Program-made: the position numbers and the translations under genes
The notes under the pieces: generated by a model
What the model saw: the letters and a program-made list of their open reading frames with translations, nothing else
Database searches by the model: none
Told to the model about the DNA's origin: nothing
Source of the DNA: Chloroflexota bacterium
Lineage (GTDB): Bacteria; Chloroflexota; Dehalococcoidia; UBA6926; JACQUM01
Length of the DNA stretch: 8,661 nt
Reading direction: 5' to 3'
Assembly: GCA_016210295.1 (NCBI GenBank)
Contig: JACQUM010000034.1
Coordinates: 1-8,661, forward strand
Part shown: positions 1-5,411 of the stretch, in pieces
Position numbering within the stretch: the first letter of the stretch is position 1
Layout of the letters: every line of letters begins with the position of its first letter

Positions 1-126
1 CTTCTCCGGCCGGTTGAGGGTGATGCGCCCCACCGTGCCAACCACCTCAGTCAGGATGTTCTCGAATGTGGGATACGTGACCTCACTGCCCCTTGCCCCC
101 GTGGGCTCGCTGCTTCGAGTGGTCAT
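1..126 (-). CDS. Enoyl-CoA hydratase/isomerase (crotonase) family, N-terminal fragment
   Basis: Reading leftward from an ATG at 124-126 gives 42 codons without a stop up to the window edge. Residues 33-42 read GRITLNRPEK, the hallmark first beta-strand of crotonase-fold proteins, where the family consensus is roughly V-x-x-I-x-L-N-R-P-E/D-K. Crotonases hydrate or isomerise enoyl-CoA thioesters, typically in beta-oxidation, which fits the acyl-CoA dehydrogenases at the other end of the window. An AAAGGAG ribosome site lies 5 nt before the ATG, and a plausible promoter lies further upstream, so the start is well supported. The first 20 or so residues (rich in T, S, G, E) are a non-conserved leader ahead of the fold. 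About five sixths of the protein is outside the window, so substrate and exact reaction cannot be assigned. The family call rests on one short but very characteristic motif. Confidence 0.78.
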   Translation of the reverse strand, partial: MTTRSSEPTGARGSEVTYPTFENILTEVVGTVGRITLNRPEK

Positions 127-158
127 GGCGTCTCCTTTCCCTGCGCTGCTTCGTTGGC

Positions 159-187
159 ATTCTATACCCCCTGCCCACGCCAAACAA
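159..187 (-). promoter_or_regulatory. Putative sigma70 promoter of the crotonase gene
   Basis: On the minus strand TTGTTT (187-182) is followed after 17 nt by TAGAAT (164-159). The -10 matches the consensus in five of six positions and the spacing is ideal. Transcription would begin near 152, giving a leader of about 25 nt that contains the AAAGGAG site. It is back to back with the plus-strand promoter at 209-237, so the 145-bp gap serves two divergent genes. The -35 is only a partial match. Prediction from sequence only. Confidence 0.45.
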
Positions 188-208
188 TAACGAGGGAAGC
201 GGCGCGGA

Positions 209-237
209 TTGACAGGTTACAGGCTCCATGCTATACC
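209..237 (+). promoter_or_regulatory. Strong sigma70-type promoter of the membrane-protein gene
   Basis: A perfect -35 TTGACA (209-214) is separated by 17 nt from TATACC (232-237). Transcription should begin around 244, leaving a short leader of about 28 nt that carries the GGGAGGTGA ribosome site before the ATG at 272. The two acyl-CoA dehydrogenase genes have the same class of promoter (TTGACA plus TAyaCT), which supports this as the local housekeeping consensus. Confidence 0.65.
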
Positions 238-271
238 AGCGGCGAGCATCGGCCTCCGAGGGAGGTGAGCA

Positions 272-958
272 ATGTCGGAGCGAACGCTGTTGCGGATCGG
301 GGCGGTCTCGGCCATCGTGGGCGCTCTTCTCCTCATCGCAGTGAACGGGCTTTTCCCGCGCGTCGACGATCCCTCGAACGTGAAGGCCACGCTGCAGGCG
401 GCGGCGGACAGCCAGCTGTGGCGAGGGCTTCACGTCGGCTTGGGCTTCGGGGTCTTCTTTGCGCTTGGTGGTTTCGTGGCCCTCTACCGCTCCATCACCG
501 GGGACCCGGGGGCGGCCCTGGCCCGGCTGGGCTTCGTCAGCGCGGTGCTGGGCGGAGCACTCTGGTTCGTTACCATCGCCGGCCGGGGATTCGCCTTTAA
601 GGCAGCGGCGGACACCTGGGCGGTGGCGCCCGAAGCGGAGAAGGCCATTCTCTTCCGAGTCGCCGAGGCCGTGGACAATGTGAGCTTCGGCCTCTTTACG
701 GGCGCCGTTTTCCTCTTCCTGGGGGCGACCGCCATCCTTTACGGACTGGCTGTCGCGCTGAGCGGTGTCTACCCCAGGTGGCTGGGGTGGGTCGCGGTGG
801 TGGGCGGGGTCGGCTCCGCCCTCATGGGGATCGTCCAGTTCTACCAGGGGCCTTCGGCTCTCTGGACCAACCTTCTTTTCGGGGCCTTTGCGGCCGCTCT
901 TACCCTCTGGGTCCTGATCATGGGCGTCCTCATGTGGCGGAAGGCCAGCGCTGGCTAG
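272..958 (+). CDS. Six-helix integral membrane protein of unknown function (DUF4386-like)
   Basis: This 228-residue protein is mostly hydrophobic. Membrane segments are readable at about residues 7-27, 53-73, 83-104, 137-163, 169-189 and 199-222, with short loops and a basic C-terminal end (MWRKASAG). The loop at 29-52 is the longest polar stretch after helix 1, and a second lies at 105-136. No catalytic motif, metal site or nucleotide-binding site is visible. The architecture and general look resemble the small DUF4386-type membrane proteins of Chloroflexota and Actinobacteria, but that is recall, not a search result. The ATG is preceded by GGGAGGTGA at good spacing and by a clear promoter at 209-237. 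The gene is monocistronic: divergent from the crotonase and convergent with the hydrolase. Its role is unknown. Confidence 0.8.
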   Translation: MSERTLLRIGAVSAIVGALLLIAVNGLFPRVDDPSNVKATLQAAADSQLWRGLHVGLGFGVFFALGGFVALYRSITGDPGAALARLGFVSAVLGGALWFVTIAGRGFAFKAAADTWAVAPEAEKAILFRVAEAVDNVSFGLFTGAVFLFLGATAILYGLAVALSGVYPRWLGWVAVVGGVGSALMGIVQFYQGPSALWTNLLFGAFAAALTLWVLIMGVLMWRKASAG

Positions 959-964
959 CGCCCG

Positions 965-1020
965 GAGCTTGTCGAAGGGCTGGCGCATCGTCCGATAGGC
1001 TCGCCATGAGCGGAGTGGCG
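965..1020. repeat. Dispersed GAGCTTGTCGAAGGG repeat, diverged copy
   Basis: GAGCTTGTCGAAGGG (965-979) is followed by GCTCGCCATGAGCGG (999-1013). The same two modules in the same order recur at 3236-3250 and 3272-3286 (GCTCACCACGAGCGG). The middle differs, and this copy has lost the inner inverted half. It starts 6 nt after the membrane-protein stop codon, between convergent genes, a typical location for dispersed intergenic hairpin repeats. It is non-coding in my reading. Confidence 0.6.
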
Positions 1021-1041
1021 CAGTGGCGAAGCCCCTGCCAG

Positions 1042-1098
1042 GAGGCTGGGGGACACCCCCAGCCTCTCCTTTCCTCTCCTTCTCCCTGGGGAGAGGAG
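1042..1098. terminator. Double hairpin between convergent genes, probable bidirectional terminator
   Basis: GAGGCTGGGGG (1042-1052) pairs perfectly with CCCCCAGCCTC (1056-1066) over a 3-nt ACA loop, an 11-bp GC-rich stem. A second, imperfect hairpin follows: CTCC plus TCTCC (1076-1085, one bulged T) pairs with GGAGAGGAG (1090-1098). Neither has a clean T tract, so this is not a textbook rho-independent terminator. Its place between the stops of two convergent genes (958 and 1140) makes transcription termination the natural role. It may equally be part of the adjacent dispersed repeat. Confidence 0.45.
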
Positions 1099-1139
1099 GG
1101 ACAGAGGCGTGGGCGGGCTCAGAATGACAATCGGCCTTC

Positions 1140-2006
1140 TCACTCCTCCAAGAAGTCTTGGACGGCCTGGGCGAGCAGCGCGGGCTGGAAGAAGCCGATG
1201 TCGTGGCCTGATTTGGCGATCCACGCCACCCGGCAGTCGGGAAGGGCATCTTTAGCCGCCTGGACGCTGTCCCGCCGGAGGGCGGCGAACTCGGCGTTCT
1301 CCGGCGTTTCCTGAGGCATCGCGGCGACGATCAGCGTGGGGCACTGGACCAGGGGAAAGCTCACCGAGGGAGGCTCGTCCCACATAGCCCGCAGCACCTG
1401 GGCGTGGTTCTCGGGTTCCAGGCGCTCGTGCACCGAGCCGTCAGGATCGATGCGGACCATGGCCATGAGGATGCTCTCCAGCTCCTCGCTCCAGCAATCG
1501 GCCAGCTCCTGCCGAAGGGCTCCGAGGTAACGCTCCGGGGGGCCGTAGATGTCGCGGGGACGCAGCCGCTGGCGGAAGGTCTCCCAGGTCATCCCTGACC
1601 GGCGCCGGGGGTCGAAGAAGCCGCCGTCGATGAGGACGAGTCGCCTGATGCGGGCCGGGTGACGGGCGGCGGTCTTGAGGGCGACGTTGGCGCCCCAGGA
1701 ATGCCCCAGCAAGGCGACTCTCTCCAGCCCAAGCTGGTCCAGGGCGCCCAGGACGTCGGCGGTCAGGGTGTCCCAGTCGTAACCCCTGGAGGGTTGGTCG
1801 GTCTTGCCGTGGGCCCGCTGGTCCAGGGCGATGCACTGGTAGGGCGGGGACAGGCGCGGGAGAGTCAGGCGGTACCAGTCGGCGGAGGAGGCGAGTCCAT
1901 GGAGGGCGACGACGGGGCTCCCGTCCGCGTACCACTCCAGGTAGCGCATCCGGAGGCCGTTGGTGGTCAGCCATTTCTCCGTGGGGCGGCGCAGCGTGGA
2001 GTCCAT
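1140..2006 (-). CDS. Alpha/beta hydrolase
   Basis: The 288-residue protein has the full alpha/beta-hydrolase core. The oxyanion-hole motif HGLAS is at 36-40, DQRAHGKTD at 62-70, and the nucleophile elbow GHSWGA at 101-106 (Ser103). The helical cap spans roughly 130-215, and the catalytic histidine lies in KSGHDI (His268). Family members hydrolyse esters, lactones, epoxides or C-C bonds; nothing here fixes the substrate. The usual acid after strand beta7 is not obvious: the segment reads PTLIVAAMPQETPEN (223-237) without Asp, so Glu233, Glu236 or Asp127 after beta6 (VLIDGG) may serve. No signal peptide is present, so it is cytoplasmic. The ATG at 2006 is preceded by AGGAAGAG at fair spacing. 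It is convergent with the membrane protein and divergent from the selenoprotein gene, so it is probably transcribed alone. A possible -10 TATGAT lies at 2072-2067 on the minus strand without a good -35. Confidence 0.88.
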   Translation of the reverse strand: MDSTLRRPTEKWLTTNGLRMRYLEWYADGSPVVALHGLASSADWYRLTLPRLSPPYQCIALDQRAHGKTDQPSRGYDWDTLTADVLGALDQLGLERVALLGHSWGANVALKTAARHPARIRRLVLIDGGFFDPRRRSGMTWETFRQRLRPRDIYGPPERYLGALRQELADCWSEELESILMAMVRIDPDGSVHERLEPENHAQVLRAMWDEPPSVSFPLVQCPTLIVAAMPQETPENAEFAALRRDSVQAAKDALPDCRVAWIAKSGHDIGFFQPALLAQAVQDFLEE

Positions 2007-2020
2007 TTTCTCTTCCTTGC

Positions 2021-2040
2021 GAGGATGTCCAGAGGATGTC
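2021..2040. repeat. Short direct repeat GAGGATGTC x2, 11-bp period
   Basis: GAGGATGTC occurs at 2021-2029 and again at 2032-2040, a period of 11 bp or about one helical turn. It lies in the leader of the hydrolase gene, between the possible -10 at 2072-2067 (minus strand) and the start codon. It could be a regulator site or a chance slip duplication; there is no further support. Confidence 0.3.
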
Positions 2041-2089
2041 GTCTAGCTATCTGCTGAGTCCTTTTCATCATACAAGACGGTCGTCCTCG

Positions 2090-2217
2090 CCTAGCGGGGT
2101 GCTGAAAAAGGGAAGTCCAGAGGGACGCAGCCCCGGAGCCTGCCCTGATCCGCCGATGGCGGACGAAGGGACGGGCGTATGGGGGATGGTAGAAGGGTTC
2201 TTCATCAGCTTGCTAGG
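2090..2217. repeat. MITE-like non-coding element, 128 bp, imperfect terminal inverted repeats
   Basis: The left end reads CCTAGC, 5 nt, GCTGAAAAAG. The right end, reverse-complemented, reads CCTAGC, 2 nt, GCTGATGAAG. The two therefore form imperfect terminal inverted repeats starting with CCTAGC. Inside is a small hairpin, TCCGCC-GAT-GGCGGA (2149-2163). No transposase is encoded, so it would be a non-autonomous element or a decayed dispersed repeat. The left end resembles repeats I associate with Chloroflexota genomes (recall, not checked). An open frame in phase with the downstream selenoprotein gene passes through it, but start-site evidence places that gene's start at 2339. With the direct repeat it accounts for most of the 332-bp gap between the divergent hydrolase and selenoprotein genes. 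I see no gene or convincing promoter in 2218-2325. Confidence 0.5.
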
Positions 2218-2338
2218 GGCGGGGCCCGCCTTCTCGGATTGTAGTCTCCGTTACTCAGCGAGGGCCCCAGATTTGCTATGCTTCAATAGACAGCGCTTCG
2301 TACGGAGCCAAGATGCTGTCGAAGCGGGAGGAGACGCC

Positions 2339-3181
2339 GTGGAGGACCCGCAGCGCGGGGAGTGGTACCGCCGGTTCGCCGCATGGCTGGAGCAGACCCG
2401 GCCCTACCTGGAACAGCATAATTTCAAGGAGGGCCTGGCGGGCTATCCCCACATTGTGAACCGCTCTGTCCCATGGACGCCCTGGGAGCGGATGGAGAAG
2501 CCCCTTTCCCAGGCCCGACTGGCCCTGGTCTCCTCCTGCGGGGCGTACGTCGAAGGCGAGCACGAGCCCTTCGACGCCCACAACTACCTGGGCGACCCGA
2601 CTCACCGGACTCTCTCCTGGAACACCGACCGCTCCCGACTGAGGATAGCCCACGAGCATTACGACCACGCGGCGGCGGAGCAGGACCTGAACTGTGTCCT
2701 CCCTCTCGACAGGCTCCAGGAGATGCGCGCCGAGGGGATGGTGGGCGAGCTGGTGGAGCCGGTCTATACCATGTCGGGCTACGCTCTGGACGCCTGGGCG
2801 GTGCGGGAGAGGACGGCCCAGCCCATCGCCTACCGGCTGGCGGAGGCGGGGGCCGAAGCCGCTCTCCTCGTTCCTATCTGACCCTACTGTCATCAGTCCG
2901 TCGGGCTGATCGCGCGGGAGATCGAGCTGCTGGGCATTCCCACCGTGGCGGTGGTATCCCTGCGGCCCCACACCCAGCGGGTGGTGTACCCTCGGGCCCT
3001 CTTCGCTCGACTCGGTCGGGGCGTGGCCCTGGGCCCGCCTGGCGACCGGGCGACGCAGCGGGAGGTGCTCCGGCAGGCCTTCGACCTCCTCGTCGGCGGG
3101 ACCACGCCCGGGGAGGTCCGCGACTACGCGTCGGCAACTGTCCTGGAGGGCGCGCCTCAGGGCAGGCCGGGCGGGGCCTAG
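2339..3181 (+). CDS. Glycine/sarcosine/betaine/D-proline reductase selenoprotein B family protein (UGA = Sec)
   Basis: One frame runs from GTG 2339 to TAG 3181 with a single in-frame TGA at 2879-2881 (codon 181 of 280). Around it the protein reads ALLVPI-U-PYCHQSVGLI, matching the redox motif of GrdB/PrdB-like proteins, where Sec sits three residues before Cys (U181-P-Y-C184) and is followed by HQ. The family carries either Sec or Cys here. Homology signals continue on both sides: VPWTP (44-48), KPLSQARLALVSS (54-66), EPFD (76-79), LPLDRL (121-126), then GIPTVAVVSL downstream. The GTG start is chosen because GGGAGGAG (2326-2333) lies 5 nt before it and earlier starts would lie in or before the MITE-like element. 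GrdB and PrdB reduce glycine or D-proline in anaerobic Stickland fermentation. This short solitary version has no GrdA, GrdE or PrdA partner in view, so its substrate is unknown. A SECIS-like hairpin follows the UGA. The alternative is a nonsense-mutated pseudogene, which I consider much less likely. Confidence 0.85.
2879..2910 (+). promoter_or_regulatory. UGA selenocysteine codon plus candidate bacterial SECIS hairpin
   Basis: The UGA is at 2879-2881. Ten bases on, AUCAGUCC (2892-2899) pairs with GGGCUGAU (2903-2910): eight consecutive pairs, one of them U-G, around a GUC loop (2900-2902). Bacterial SECIS elements lie within the coding sequence just after the UGA and have a small apical loop with a G at its start to bind SelB. 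Here the loop begins with G, 19 nt after the UGA, as expected. Pairing may extend below the stem past a C-C mismatch (G2889-C2913, U2890-G2912). The bulged U seen in the E. coli fdhF element is not obvious. Prediction only. Confidence 0.6.
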
Positions 3182-3322
3182 TACTTGGTTGCGTAAATCC
3201 GCGTACACAAGGCCCGACCAAACCCGCTCACCCTGAGCTTGTCGAAGGGTGAGCCGCTCATGGTTCGACAAGCTCACCACGAGCGGAGGGTGATGACGCT
3301 TTCTTTCGTCAGTAAGTACTAG
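3178..3322. repeat. MITE-like/dispersed palindromic repeat with perfect 9-bp terminal inverted repeats
   Basis: CTAGTACTT (3178-3186) and AAGTACTAG (3314-3322) are perfect inverted repeats bounding 145 bp. Inside, TGAGCTTGTCGAA (3234-3246) pairs with TTCGACAAGCTCA (3264-3276). CTCACCCT (3227-3234) can instead pair with AGGGTGAG (3246-3253), and CCGCTC (3254-3259) with GAGCGG (3281-3286), so alternative folds compete. The core modules match the diverged copy at 965-1020. No reading frame of substance is present. The left repeat contains the TAG stop of the selenoprotein gene. It fills most of the gap between that gene and tRNA-Gln, and may also terminate the selenoprotein transcript. Confidence 0.6.
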
Positions 3323-3377
3323 CGCGTCTCCTATCCCAACCTCGCGCAGTCTATCGGGGCGTCGAAGCTGGTTTCCC

Positions 3378-3386
3378 TGTTATACT
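3378..3386 (+). promoter_or_regulatory. Extended -10 promoter upstream of tRNA-Gln
   Basis: TGT-TATACT (3378-3386) fits an extended -10 element (TGn before TATAAT-like). No good -35 lies 17 nt upstream, as is usual for extended -10 promoters. Transcription from about 3393 would give a 30-nt leader before the tRNA at 3425. With no terminator seen after the tRNA, the nuclease gene at 3530 may share this transcript. Confidence 0.45.
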
Positions 3387-3424
3387 GGGTGGAGACGGCG
3401 CCGGAGCCACGCCGTTAGAATCGT

Positions 3425-3495
3425 TGCCCGGTCGTCTAGTGGTAGGACAGGGGACTTTGGATCCTCTAGCCCAGGTTCGAGTCCTGGCCGGGCAG
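3425..3495 (+). tRNA. tRNA-Gln (anticodon UUG)
   Basis: A complete cloverleaf can be drawn. The acceptor stem TGCCCGG (3425-3431) pairs with CCGGGCA (3488-3494). The D stem GTC/GAC (3434-3436/3446-3448) encloses AGTGGTAG. The anticodon stem GGGGA (3450-3454) pairs with TCCTC (3462-3466) around the loop CT-TTG-GA (3455-3461), and the T stem CCAGG/CCTGG (3471-3475/3483-3487) encloses TTCGAGT. The anticodon TTG at 3457-3459 decodes CAA and, by wobble, CAG. The discriminator base is G3495. The U at position 1 with anticodon UUG is typical of bacterial tRNA-Gln. The 3' CCA is not encoded (the next bases are CCC), so it must be added by the CCA-adding enzyme. Confidence 0.95.
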
Positions 3496-3529
3496 CCCAT
3501 TCGCGGGAGAAGCGGCGAGGGGGAGTAGG

Positions 3530-4042
3530 ATGGCGGTCTGCCAATACTGGGATTGCGACCAGGTCATACGTGGCGACCATTTCCTGTGCTACGACCACTA
3601 TGACGATTTCCAGGGCGGGGCCATCAACCCGTGTCCGAGCTGTGGAAAGTTCAAAGACGTTCACTATGAACGCTGCCTTCCGTGCTCCCAGGGTCAGAGG
3701 AGCCGCGCTCCTCGAGGAATCGAGCACGAGGAAGCATGGGAGCGCAAGGACGCGACGGCTACCGAGTGGTTCGTTTACATCCTGAAACTCGATGGTTCCC
3801 AACGTTTTTACGTAGGCCAAACACGTGACCTAGAAGAACGCATGACGGAGCACCAGGACGGGAAGACTGCCTCCACGCGAGGTCTGCGACCTCGGCTGGT
3901 CTACTTCGAGCGCCACCCCAGTCGCGCTGAGGTTGAGCTCAGAGAGGCCGAGCTAAAAGACATCGCAAATCGGAATGAGAGGGAAATCAGGAAGCTAATC
4001 ACGCGATTCCAAAACTATCTGGAACGCGTGCACAAGTTCTGA
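3530..4042 (+). CDS. Zinc-finger plus GIY-YIG endonuclease domain protein
   Basis: This 170-residue protein has two parts. Residues 1-55 carry eight probable zinc ligands: C4, C9, C20 and H23, then C35-x2-C38 and C49-x2-C52, suggesting two zinc clusters. Residues 79-146 form a single GIY-YIG nuclease domain. VYI (82-84) and YVG (94-96) are the signature strands, with R99 in QTRD, ERMTEH (103-108), TRGLRPRLVY (116-125) and the probable metal-binding Glu139 in REAELK. The domain resembles the short UPF0213/SLX1-like class. A C-terminal basic helix (151-168) follows. The likely role is DNA cleavage or repair, or part of a mobile or defence module; the sequence does not decide. GGGGGAGTAGG precedes the ATG. 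It begins 34 nt after tRNA-Gln, a common integration landmark, and its 3' end is much less GC-rich than its neighbours (about 43% in 3961-4020), hinting at acquisition. It is convergent with the MFS gene, with only 13 nt between stops. Confidence 0.85.
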   Translation: MAVCQYWDCDQVIRGDHFLCYDHYDDFQGGAINPCPSCGKFKDVHYERCLPCSQGQRSRAPRGIEHEEAWERKDATATEWFVYILKLDGSQRFYVGQTRDLEERMTEHQDGKTASTRGLRPRLVYFERHPSRAEVELREAELKDIANRNEREIRKLITRFQNYLERVHKF

Positions 4043-4055
4043 CACGCCTAGCTCT

Positions 4056-5405
4056 CTACCGTGCCGCTCCCAGGCTAGCCGCCGCCGCCAGCGCCGGGTG
4101 CTTGGGCTTGCGGGCCAGATAGAAGAGCGGCACGGCAACGACTAGCAGCGCCGCGATGATCAGGAAGGCTCCGACGTAGGAGCGCGTCAGGTCGTAGACC
4201 GCGCCCGCGAAGACCGGCCCCCCGGCGCTCCCCGCCACCACGATGGTGGACATGATCCCCCGGATGGAGGCGAACCGCCCCGGACCGAAGTAGTCCGCCG
4301 TCACGGCCATCTGCACCGCGATGGGCCCGCCGAAGCCCAGGGGGAAGGTGAGGAGGAAGGGCACGACGAACATCGGGTTCGCCATGTTCGCCAAGGAGAG
4401 CAGCCCCGCCCCCAGCAGGGCGATGCAGCCGATGAGGATATAGCGCTTATCGAGGTAGTCCGCCAGGAAGCCAAAGCCCACTCGCCCCACCATGCTCCCC
4501 AGGGCGAGCCCAGAGAGCACCAGCCCCGCCGCGCTTCGCTCCCACCCCACGCTCACCAGGTAGGCGATGAGATGGAACTGGACCGAGCCCGCCGCCAGGG
4601 ACCAGAGCGTCAGCCCGATGGAGAGCAGCCAGAAAGTGCGGGTCCTCAGGGCCTCTCTCTCCGTGAAACTCCGCTCCACCGCGACGGAGGCCGGGGGAGC
4701 GCCCGATCCGAACGTCCCCTTGCGGTCGGAGCCCTGCTCTGTCTCGGAGCCGTAGGGCCGATGACCGTACTCCTCGGGCCGCCAGCGGAAGACGGACACC
4801 AGAGGGAGGATGAGGACGGCCATGCCTGCCGCCAGAATGACGAGAGTCGTCCGCCACCCCACGGTGTCGATGAGCAAGACCAGGCCGGGGAGGGCGAGGC
4901 CACTCCAGGCGGCTCCCGTCGATGCCAGGGCGAGGGCCAGGCCTCGGCGCTTCGAGAACCAGTTGGCGATGACCGCCGTCTCGGGGAGCACCTCCCCGGC
5001 GCCAAGGCCCAGCGCCATGAGGATGAAGGCGGCGTAGTACAGCCAGAGGGCGTCCACGGGGATTCCCAAGAATCGGAGAGAGCGGATCTGGCTCAGGAAG
5101 AGGAATCCCAGGAGGGCGAGGGAGAGGGAGGCCAGGATCACCTTCCTGGCCTTGAAGCGCACGGTCAGGAAGCCGGCGACGAAGCCGCCGACGCCCGACC
5201 CGAACCACATGAGCGTTCCCGCGAAAGAGACCGCCGCCCTCGACCACCCGAACTCGTCCACGATGGGGTTCACGAAGGCCGCGAAGCCGAAGTAGAAAGA
5301 GACGGCTCCGTAGAACCAGAAGAAGGTCGCGGTGCCGACGATCCACCAGCCGTAGAAGACCTTGGGACGCGCCCCGGCTCTTACCTCCGAGACCGCCTTA
5401 CTCAT
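4056..5405 (-). CDS. Major facilitator superfamily transporter (OFA/monocarboxylate-porter-like)
   Basis: The 449-residue protein has twelve predicted membrane helices in two blocks of six, split by a hydrophilic loop at about 207-252. The MFS motif-A region after helix 2 reads GFLTVRFKARK (78-88), with its second-half counterpart GFLADYLDKR (312-321). WFSKRRGLALALASTG (149-164) is typical of the oxalate/formate antiporter and monocarboxylate porter branches, and DEFGWSRAAVS (50-60) is also common there. It is therefore probably a secondary transporter for an organic acid or similar small solute; the substrate is not readable. The ATG lies only 6 nt after the stop of the Gfo/Idh/MocA gene, with no strong ribosome site, so translation is likely coupled to it. 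The pair may import and process the same compound. No terminator is visible in the 13 nt before the convergent nuclease gene. Confidence 0.9.
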   Translation of the reverse strand: MSKAVSEVRAGARPKVFYGWWIVGTATFFWFYGAVSFYFGFAAFVNPIVDEFGWSRAAVSFAGTLMWFGSGVGGFVAGFLTVRFKARKVILASLSLALLGFLFLSQIRSLRFLGIPVDALWLYYAAFILMALGLGAGEVLPETAVIANWFSKRRGLALALASTGAAWSGLALPGLVLLIDTVGWRTTLVILAAGMAVLILPLVSVFRWRPEEYGHRPYGSETEQGSDRKGTFGSGAPPASVAVERSFTEREALRTRTFWLLSIGLTLWSLAAGSVQFHLIAYLVSVGWERSAAGLVLSGLALGSMVGRVGFGFLADYLDKRYILIGCIALLGAGLLSLANMANPMFVVPFLLTFPLGFGGPIAVQMAVTADYFGPGRFASIRGIMSTIVVAGSAGGPVFAGAVYDLTRSYVGAFLIIAALLVVAVPLFYLARKPKHPALAAAASLGAAR

Positions 5406-5411
5406 GCACTT

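Noticed and set aside
83..1249. 388-codon minus-strand frame over the membrane protein and hydrolase 3' end
   Set aside because: Low-complexity charged and proline-rich translation, antisense to a gene with promoter, ribosome site and six membrane helices.
2036..2338. N-terminal extension of the selenoprotein frame back to ATG 2036
   Set aside because: It would translate the MITE-like element, shows no family similarity and has no good ribosome site; GTG 2339 has GGGAGGAG at 5-nt spacing.
2879..2881. The TGA as a true stop or disabling mutation
   Set aside because: Family-specific sequence continues in frame for 99 codons, the position is the Sec site of the U-x-x-C motif, and a SECIS-like hairpin follows.
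965..3322. CRISPR array suggested by recurring short repeats
   Set aside because: Only two copies 2.3 kb apart, no regular spacers and no cas genes; they are dispersed palindromic repeats.
3380..3820. 146-codon minus-strand frame across the tRNA and the start of the nuclease gene
   Set aside because: Its GLEPGLEDPKSPVLPL segment is the antisense translation of the tRNA gene, a well-known artefact; it also overlaps a clear GIY-YIG gene.
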